Below are positions 57,223 to 64,000 of a DNA stretch of 64,000 nt, in pieces. Source of the DNA: Rhodococcus sp. IEGM 1379 (GTDB lineage: Bacteria; Actinomycetota; Actinomycetes; Mycobacteriales; Mycobacteriaceae); assembly GCF_030056815.1 (NCBI RefSeq), contig NZ_JASHKR010000008.1, positions 62,001-126,000 of the forward strand, in the 5' to 3' direction. Both the position numbers and the translations under genes were made by a program. A model generated the notes under the pieces. The model was not told the DNA's origin. It did no database searches and saw only the letters and a program-made list of their open reading frames with translations. Every line of letters starts with the position of its first letter. Position 1 is the stretch's first letter.

Positions 57223-58694
57223 GCGCAATCAGTGCTGTGGAGTCAGTGCATACGCTGATCGCGCAGGCCCGAGAACTGTACGCGGACCAACCTCAGACAC
57301 GTAGTCAACTGGAAGTGTGTGCGGCCCGACTCGACGAGCCTCTGCGAGTGGCATTGGCAGGTTCTTTGAAGGCAGGTAAGTCGACTCTTCTCAATTCACT
57401 TGTCGGGCAAGATATTGCACCCACAGATGCCACGGAATGTACTCGTGTTGTCACGTGGTATCGCAACGGCACCACGCCACAGGTGACGGCAACGGCCGAA
57501 GACGGTGACACTTTCAACGTCCCGGTGACACGGCGCGACGGCAGACTCACCTTCGATCTGGGGGAGCGCACGGCTGACTCCGTCGATCGTATCGACGTCG
57601 ACTGGCCGTCGACTGCTTTGGTTCGTACGACGATCATCGACACTCCGGGGACGTCATCGTTGTCGACAGAGGTGTCGGCTCGAACCTGGAACATGCTTGT
57701 ACCCGAAGGCGGTGCACCCGGCGCAGATGCCGTCGTATATCTGTTGCGGGCGTTGAACGCGAGCGACATGCAGTTTCTCGGGCGGATCGCCGATCATGTC
57801 GGCGGCGAATCCGGACCGCTCGGAGTGGTCGGCGTTCTTTCTCGCGCCGACGAGGTGGGCGCCGGACGGATGGATGCGTTGACGTCCGCCAAGGATGTTG
57901 CTGCCCGGTTCGCCGAGGAACTCGAGCGAACCGGATTGTGTCAGTCGGTTGTTCCGGTAGCGGGATTGCTGGCGCTGGCCGCGCGGACGATGAGGCAGAG
58001 CGAGTTCGCGGCACTCTCCGCGCTCGCCGAGGTTCCGGCCGACGATCTCAGTCTCGCGCTCCTGTCAGCGGATCGCTTTGCCAAGGCGGACAGTCCACTA
58101 CCCGTCGGCGCCGCGATGCGAGCGCAACTTGCAGATCGATTCGGGCTGTTCGGAATTCGGCTCGCGGTAACGTCGATAAAGTTGGGCGCCACGGACTCTC
58201 CGACTTTGGCAGCAGAGCTGCTCGAACGTAGTGGGCTCGAGGAGTTGCTTCAGGTGATCGACGTTCAGTTCGGGCAACGGGCTGATCAGCTCAAGGCACA
58301 CACCGCCTTGGTGACGCTGGTGCGAATCCTCGAGAGCAATCCACTCGCGGGTTCGGATTCGGTCGTGGAAGCGGCGCAGGGTCTACTTGCCGACGTCCAC
58401 GGTTTCCATGAACTGCGACTGTTGGGACGACTCCGTTCCGTGCGTACGGACTTGCCCTCGGAGGATCTGGCGCAGTTGCAGCGACTGATCGGCGGCTACG
58501 GAATCAGAGTGAACGATCGACTGGGTTCCGAACCGGATGGATGCGTCGACGACCAGCGAGCGAAAGCGGTAAGTGCAGCGCGCCATTGGCGTGAATTGTC
58601 GACGCACCCACTCTTCGATCGCTTCACTGCCCGCGCCTGTCTGGTTGCGGCGCGCAGTGCCGAGGGGATTTTGGCGGAAATCGTGGCCGAATAG
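57219..58694 (+). CDS. iniC: Dynamin-like GTPase IniC
   Basis: A 491-residue dynamin-family GTPase, shorter than IniA and without its hydrophobic paddle. G1 is LAGSLKAGKSTLLNSLVG (about residue 48), the switch threonine is in DATECTRVVTWY, G3 is IIDTPGTSS (about 140), and the G4 position reads VLSRADEVG instead of the usual N/TKxD, with arginine in place of lysine. This parallels mycobacterial IniC, the partner of IniA. Residue differences in G4 could lower base specificity. Confidence 0.9.
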   Translation: MSAISAVESVHTLIAQARELYADQPQTRSQLEVCAARLDEPLRVALAGSLKAGKSTLLNSLVGQDIAPTDATECTRVVTWYRNGTTPQVTATAEDGDTFNVPVTRRDGRLTFDLGERTADSVDRIDVDWPSTALVRTTIIDTPGTSSLSTEVSARTWNMLVPEGGAPGADAVVYLLRALNASDMQFLGRIADHVGGESGPLGVVGVLSRADEVGAGRMDALTSAKDVAARFAEELERTGLCQSVVPVAGLLALAARTMRQSEFAALSALAEVPADDLSLALLSADRFAKADSPLPVGAAMRAQLADRFGLFGIRLAVTSIKLGATDSPTLAAELLERSGLEELLQVIDVQFGQRADQLKAHTALVTLVRILESNPLAGSDSVVEAAQGLLADVHGFHELRLLGRLRSVRTDLPSEDLAQLQRLIGGYGIRVNDRLGSEPDGCVDDQRAKAVSAARHWRELSTHPLFDRFTARACLVAARSAEGILAEIVAE

Positions 58695-58798
58695 ATCGCC
58701 GTTCAGCCGGCGCGACGTTGCCGACGGCTCTATGTTGAGACCGGAATGATCCGGACAGAACGCCCCGGTTCGGATTCAGCCTCGAGGGGAGAACCCGC

Positions 58799-60382
58799 AT
58801 GGCGAATGACATCAAGTCGAAGTCACCGGAGCGAGCGACGTATGTTCTGGGCACACTCATCCTGGTTGCGGCGGTAGCCAACCTCAACCTATCGGTCGCC
58901 AATGTGGCACTTCCCGACATCGGACGAGCATTCGACGCGAGTCAGACGCAACTGAACTTGATTGCCGTCGGCTATTCCCTGGGTCTGGCCGGCACGGTGC
59001 TCTATCTCGGTGCTGTCGGTGACCGGTACGGGCGCAAGATGCTGCTGGTCACCGGTATGGCGCTGTCGATACCGGCATCGCTGGTCGCTGGATTCTCCGG
59101 CAGCTTCGAGGTACTTTTTGCCGCCCGAATCGTCGGCGGTATTTCTGCTGGTCTCGCATTTCCGACGACGCTGGCGATCATCACGGCTTTGTGGGCGGGC
59201 CCGGCTCGGACCAAAGCGATTGCCATGTGGTCCGCGATCGGTGGCGCGATTTCGGCATTGGGTCCGATCGTGTCGGGGTCCCTGCTCGAGAAATTTCACT
59301 GGGGTTCGGTCTTCTTCGTGACGCTCCCGTTGGCGCTTCTCGCTGTGGTCTGCGCGCTGGTGTTGGTGCCCGCGCACGTCAACGAGACGACGGATCCTGT
59401 TGATCACCTCGGTGGCATCGTGTCCATCGTCTTCATCGGGGCACTGGTGTTGTCCATCAACTTTGCGCCGGTCAAGGGTTCGGGCACTCTGGCGCTCGTT
59501 TTGGGAGCCATTGCGCTGGTCGCCGGTATCGGGTTCTTCCTGCAACAGAAACGAGCCGTCAATCCACTGTTCGATTTACCCGTGGCCGCTCGCCCGACGT
59601 TCTGGGTCGCGGCCGTGGGCGGGCTGGTCGTCTTCGGTTCGCTGATGGGCGCGATGTTCATCGGTCAGCAGTTCCTGCAAAACGTACTCGGTTATTCGAC
59701 GCTCGCTGCCGGTGCAGCCATCATTCCCGCTGCCCTCGCGATGGTCATTGTTGCGCCTCGGTCGGCAACGATGATCGAAAGGCATGGCGCGCGAGCAACA
59801 CTGCTGTCCGGCTACCTGTTCGTTGTTCTCGGACTAGTTGTGGCGCTGACCATGTGGAACGAGAGCACGCAGTACTGGCAGGTGGCACTGGCCTACGGTC
59901 TCGTCGGCATCGGTGTCGGTCTGGCGGGTACCCCGGCATCGCGTTCACTCACCGGATCAGTTCCTGTTTCCCGGGCCGGCATGGCGTCGGGAACCTCGGA
60001 CCTTCAACGTGATCTGGGTGGGGCGATCATGCAGTCGATTCTCGGCGGAATCCTCACCGCTGGTTACGCGAAGTCGTTGGGGGCGTCGATAGCGTCGTCA
60101 CCCGACGCCTCCCAGATCACTCCCGAGACGCAGTCGGCACTGACAAAGTCGTTTTCCAGCGCGGAAGTTCTGGCAGAGCGATACCCGCAGTATTCTGAGC
60201 AGATCATGGAGGCCGCGAAACATGCTTTCCTGGAAGGAGATACGAAGGCATACATCGCCGCAATCATCGTGGTGTGCGCCGGCGCCGCGGTGGTGACGTT
60301 CTTCTATCCCCACTTGGAGCGCGAGCGTGAACTCATGGCGGAATACGCCGCCGACTCAGACCTCCGGGAGAAGAAGGCCTGA
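58799..60382 (+). CDS. MFS drug-resistance-type exporter (14 TM)
   Basis: A 527-residue transporter of the DHA2 group. About 14 hydrophobic segments are present. The MFS signature GDRYGRKMLLVTGM lies after the second helix (about residue 78), and the antiporter motif C region (GAISALGPIVSGSL) sits in the fifth. It would export a small hydrophobic compound with protons. The start is preceded by GAGGGGAGAA. It follows iniC by 104 bp; whether it belongs to the ini response is unknown. The 3' end overlaps the convergent hypothetical gene by 27 bp. Confidence 0.9.
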   Translation: MANDIKSKSPERATYVLGTLILVAAVANLNLSVANVALPDIGRAFDASQTQLNLIAVGYSLGLAGTVLYLGAVGDRYGRKMLLVTGMALSIPASLVAGFSGSFEVLFAARIVGGISAGLAFPTTLAIITALWAGPARTKAIAMWSAIGGAISALGPIVSGSLLEKFHWGSVFFVTLPLALLAVVCALVLVPAHVNETTDPVDHLGGIVSIVFIGALVLSINFAPVKGSGTLALVLGAIALVAGIGFFLQQKRAVNPLFDLPVAARPTFWVAAVGGLVVFGSLMGAMFIGQQFLQNVLGYSTLAAGAAIIPAALAMVIVAPRSATMIERHGARATLLSGYLFVVLGLVVALTMWNESTQYWQVALAYGLVGIGVGLAGTPASRSLTGSVPVSRAGMASGTSDLQRDLGGAIMQSILGGILTAGYAKSLGASIASSPDASQITPETQSALTKSFSSAEVLAERYPQYSEQIMEAAKHAFLEGDTKAYIAAIIVVCAGAAVVTFFYPHLERERELMAEYAADSDLREKKA

Positions 60383-60862
60383 CTGAGCGGCGTTTTCGGC
60401 GCGAGGAGAATCACGGCTCGCACAGTTCTCCGACACGTGCGACGACGGTATCGGTGCGGGGTCCACCCACACCGCAATCGAGTCGCGGACTTTGGCGCGA
60501 AGCACACGTCGTTCCTGTAACGGCCATCGGAAATATTCGAGGTCTTCAAGCACGGATTGGAGTGTGTTGGCAACCCACGCAGTCGTTTCAGCGTTGTCGC
60601 TGTCCACGTTCAGTTCTCCGCCGACACTAAAACCACTCAACCCGCGCCTACCGATCCACCCGAGCGACATAACGTAGTCGGCATCCATTCGTAGTTCCCA
60701 AGACGTATGGGCGAGAGTCGCTTCATGGCCAACTGAGGTGTTGGAGAGATCGCGGGTTACGGCTTCCAGTGCCGACGTCCAGTTGAGCGGGGCATCGGTG
60801 TCGGTAATGGCGTCGAAAAACGGGAATTCCCATACCAGGTCGTCGTCATTTCCCCAGATCAT
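60356..60862 (-). CDS. Hypothetical protein, 168 residues
   Basis: The frame begins MIWGNDDDLVWEFPFFDAIT and is rich in acidic and tryptophan residues. There is no signal peptide, membrane segment or motif I recognise. It starts ten bases after the stop of the LLM oxidoreductase gene on the same strand, so co-transcription is likely. The last 25-30 residues (after PAPIPSSHVS) are of poor quality and overlap the MFS gene, and the true end may be nearer the middle of this range in related strains. Moderate evidence only. Confidence 0.5.
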   Translation of the reverse strand: MIWGNDDDLVWEFPFFDAITDTDAPLNWTSALEAVTRDLSNTSVGHEATLAHTSWELRMDADYVMSLGWIGRRGLSGFSVGGELNVDSDNAETTAWVANTLQSVLEDLEYFRWPLQERRVLRAKVRDSIAVWVDPAPIPSSHVSENCASRDSPRAENAAQSGLLLPEV

Positions 60863-60872
60863 CGAAGTGCAT

Positions 60873-61877
60873 TCACCCGAGAGCTGCGATCATCGCCGCC
60901 ACGTCCGCAGGGTTCTGGGTGTAACCCGGGAAATAGCAACATACCTCGTCGGCATGCTCGCCGAACCTGCGTCGAATCTCGGTCGCGCACTCTTCGGGAG
61001 TTCCGACGACGGCGAGTGTCTCCAGCATGGGATCCGTTATGAGAGAAGTCATTTCGGCGTAGCCGCCTCGCTTGGAGAGTGCATTGAGTTCGGGTTGAAC
61101 ATCGCCCCATCCCTCGATGTCGAGTACCGGCCGATAGGCGGGGGTCGAACCGTAGAACGAGAGCAGGCTCCGGACGCCGCGCGATGCCGCGTCGAGTTGC
61201 TCGGCGCTGCGGCCAACCCCGACGATGATCTGCGGAATGATCGCGAATTCGGTTCGTGCGCGACCGGATTCACGTAATCCCGCATCAACGGCGGGCAGTG
61301 TTCGCTGAAGGAAATGTCGTTCGGTGTGGAACGGCATGACCAGTAGTCCGTCGGCTACTTCCGCCGCGGTGCGCGTCATGATCGGTCCGAGAGCGCCCAT
61401 CAGAATCGGTGGTGGACCATAAGGGTTGGGGCCGGGATCGAAGGTCGGCGGCATCAACGTGTGGGTGAAGAACTCGCCGCGAAAGTTCAACGGCGTCGTG
61501 TTCTCCCACGCAGCAAGTATTGCCTTGATCGCGGAGACTGTTTCCTTCATTCGCGCAGCCGGCCGTGACCACGTTGCGCTGTAACGCTTTTCGATGTGCG
61601 GCTTGATCTGTGAGCCGAGTCCGAGGCGGAACCGGCCCCGGCTGAGAAGTTGGAGATCGTTCGCGGAATTGGCCAAGTGCATGGGACTGCGCGGAAATGC
61701 GATGGCGACGTTGGTCATCAGATCGAGGTCCACCGACGAGGCTGCTTCGACGAGGGGGAAGAACACGTCGTGCTGGCCCTCGAAGGTAAACAGTCCGGCG
61801 GCGCCGGTCTCGGCGAGTTCGAGGCTGCGGGCCGCGCCGGCCCCGGGCGGGGAGTCGAGTTGAACGTGAACCTTCAT
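60873..61877 (-). CDS. LLM-class F420-dependent oxidoreductase
   Basis: A 334-residue luciferase-like monooxygenase-fold enzyme of the actinobacterial F420-dependent type. It starts MKVHVQLDSPPGAGAARSLE, with typical family blocks MTNVAIAFPRSPMHLANSAN, RFRLGLGSQIKPHIEKRYS and ILMGALGPIMTRTAAEVADG. The C-terminus has VVGTPEECATEIRRRF. Cofactor choice (F420 rather than FMN) is inferred from the group. The ATG at 61877 overlaps the upstream stop (ATGA); a longer frame to 61967 lacks homology. The substrate is unknown. Confidence 0.86.
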   Translation of the reverse strand: MKVHVQLDSPPGAGAARSLELAETGAAGLFTFEGQHDVFFPLVEAASSVDLDLMTNVAIAFPRSPMHLANSANDLQLLSRGRFRLGLGSQIKPHIEKRYSATWSRPAARMKETVSAIKAILAAWENTTPLNFRGEFFTHTLMPPTFDPGPNPYGPPPILMGALGPIMTRTAAEVADGLLVMPFHTERHFLQRTLPAVDAGLRESGRARTEFAIIPQIIVGVGRSAEQLDAASRGVRSLLSFYGSTPAYRPVLDIEGWGDVQPELNALSKRGGYAEMTSLITDPMLETLAVVGTPEECATEIRRRFGEHADEVCCYFPGYTQNPADVAAMIAALG

Positions 61878-62434
61878 CGGCGCACTCGCAGCCAGGTGCC
61901 GACGCCGGGGGCGAACGGGGCAATTGCTGCGACGGCTACGAGGGTGCAGTAGAGAAGCGGTGCCCATTTCAATACGCCGCCGCTGATGTCGTCCGCAGCG
62001 GACGTCAAAGACATGAAGCCGAGTCCGGCCGCGATACTGACGGCGCCGACGATTGCCGTCATAACGCGTCCGGCATTTTTTCGGGCGCGCAGGAGTTGCA
62101 GGCTCAGGAAGGCTAGTAGTGCGAGGACGAGTGCACCGCCGCCGCTACCGACAAGGACGACGGTGACGGCGTCGGAGATGTCGGTGGGTGAGTATCCAGG
62201 GTTGTCTTGGGCCGTCGAAGCCTCGAGTGCAGCTCGGACGTCGGTCAGGCTCGAGACCGCGACTCCGGCAATTCCGGCGAGGACAACAAACGAACCTATC
62301 CACGCCGACGCCGATACGAGCACTGCCTTCGGCGTCTGATCGCTGGGAGCGGTGCGCAAAGGGCGGATCACAACGTCGGGCCGCGGTGGCGCGGGGCGAG
62401 CCGGAGGGGTCAGTGATATGTCGGGATCGGTCAC
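61874..62434 (-). CDS. Small membrane protein, unknown function
   Basis: A 186-residue protein starting with GTG (VTDPDISLTPPARPAPPRPD). A proline-rich cytoplasmic N-terminus leads to four hydrophobic segments (SAWIGSFVVLAGIAGVAVSS; VVLVGSGGGALVLALLAFLS; AIVGAVSIAAGLGFMSL; LLYCTLVAVAAIAPFAPG). I do not recognise the family. The longer frame up to 62800 would run through the dnaK promoter region and is rejected. It overlaps the LLM gene by four bases. Confidence 0.65.
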   Translation of the reverse strand: MTDPDISLTPPARPAPPRPDVVIRPLRTAPSDQTPKAVLVSASAWIGSFVVLAGIAGVAVSSLTDVRAALEASTAQDNPGYSPTDISDAVTVVLVGSGGGALVLALLAFLSLQLLRARKNAGRVMTAIVGAVSIAAGLGFMSLTSAADDISGGVLKWAPLLYCTLVAVAAIAPFAPGVGTWLRVRR

Positions 62435-62503
62435 CGGTCGATCGTAGCGATTCGGAGTGCATTCAAGTGATGTGGCGCACTTTTCCGGCTTTTCGGGGAA
62501 CGT

Positions 62504-62530
62504 GGGAACAAATTTACGCGGGCTGTAGTT
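62504..62530 (+). promoter_or_regulatory. Possible SigH-type promoter of dnaK
   Basis: GGGAACA at 62504-62510 resembles the -35 of SigH-type stress promoters, and GTT at 62528-62530 could be the core of the -10 about 17 bases on. The dnaK genes of mycobacteria have a SigH promoter. By-eye match only. Confidence 0.4.
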
Positions 62531-62545
62531 GACCATTTCGACAAG

Positions 62546-62566
62546 CTTGAGCGCCCTCGGCTCAAC
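62546..62566. promoter_or_regulatory. HspR-binding HAIR site upstream of dnaK
   Basis: CTTGAGC-N7-GCTCAAC matches the HAIR consensus CTTGAGT-N7-ACTCAAG at 11 of 14 positions. HspR with DnaK binds such sites to repress dnaK. A palindrome, TCAACTTCAAGTTGA, overlaps its right end at 62562-62576. Confidence 0.7.
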
Positions 62567-62600
62567 TTCAAGTTGACTCACGGCCTCGGTCGGAGGCAAA

Positions 62601-62621
62601 CTTGAGTGGAGGACGCTCACC
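62601..62621. promoter_or_regulatory. Second HAIR-like site
   Basis: CTTGAGT-N7-GCTCACC: the left half is perfect and the right half partial. It lies 76 bases before the dnaK start, close to where transcription should begin. Confidence 0.55.
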
Positions 62622-62696
62622 AAGCGAAAAGACTCGCGGTCAGGTTCGAGATCAAGCACTCGAACCGGACGGCCGCAGAACGAAAGGTAGGACACT

Positions 62697-64000
<1,304 letters not shown>

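Overview
The window is high-GC actinobacterial DNA, best matched to a mycolate-containing Rhodococcus (R. erythropolis/qingshengii type, an inference). The right half keeps the gene order known around M. tuberculosis Rv0337c-Rv0350: an alaA/aspC-type aminotransferase, the iron-sulfur reductase Rv0338c, a LuxR-type regulator like Rv0339c/IniR, iniB-iniA-iniC, and finally dnaK behind HspR-type (HAIR) sites. No tRNA, rRNA or CRISPR array was seen.

Left region (1-14.0 kb): a Wzx/Wzy-type exopolysaccharide locus. It holds the 3' end of a polyprenyl-phosphate sugar transferase, UDP-glucose 6-dehydrogenase, two GT4 glycosyltransferases, two pyruvyltransferase-family proteins and a Wzx flippase in a tightly overlapping plus-strand run. 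A decayed IS1380-family element (about 8023-9642) follows directly. Beyond it, on the minus strand, are a GT2 glycosyltransferase, a Wzy/O-antigen-ligase-like polymerase and a DUF4012 membrane-anchored protein.

Centre (14.2-33.8 kb): a single 16-kb gene for a five-module non-ribosomal peptide synthetase (C-A-T x5, then TE), divergent from the DUF4012 gene and followed by a Wzz/tyrosine-autokinase fusion. Next come two tandem copies of a very small gene (the first frameshifted, the second an intact 35-residue amphipathic peptide), each with its own Shine-Dalgarno sequence and strong terminator. A low-molecular-weight tyrosine phosphatase and a decayed second UDP-glucose dehydrogenase close the locus. 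The NRPS therefore sits between the export/polymerisation genes and the chain-length kinase/phosphatase pair of one polysaccharide locus. What the peptide is, and whether it is linked to the polysaccharide, is not visible here.

Right region (34-64 kb): an Hsp70-like membrane-anchored protein, a YibE/F membrane protein, the aminotransferase, an S9 peptidase, the iron-sulfur reductase with an unusual repeat tail, two tandem secreted S1 proteases, a shrunken Hsp70-like protein, the IniR-like regulator, a third Hsp70-like membrane protein, iniB, two dynamin-like GTPases (iniA, iniC), an MFS exporter, a small hypothetical gene, an F420-type (LLM) oxidoreductase, a small membrane protein and dnaK (cut by the window end). 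Three membrane-anchored Hsp70/actin-fold proteins around an ini locus suggest a cell-envelope stress module. Intergenic regions hold several clear inverted repeats, described individually.
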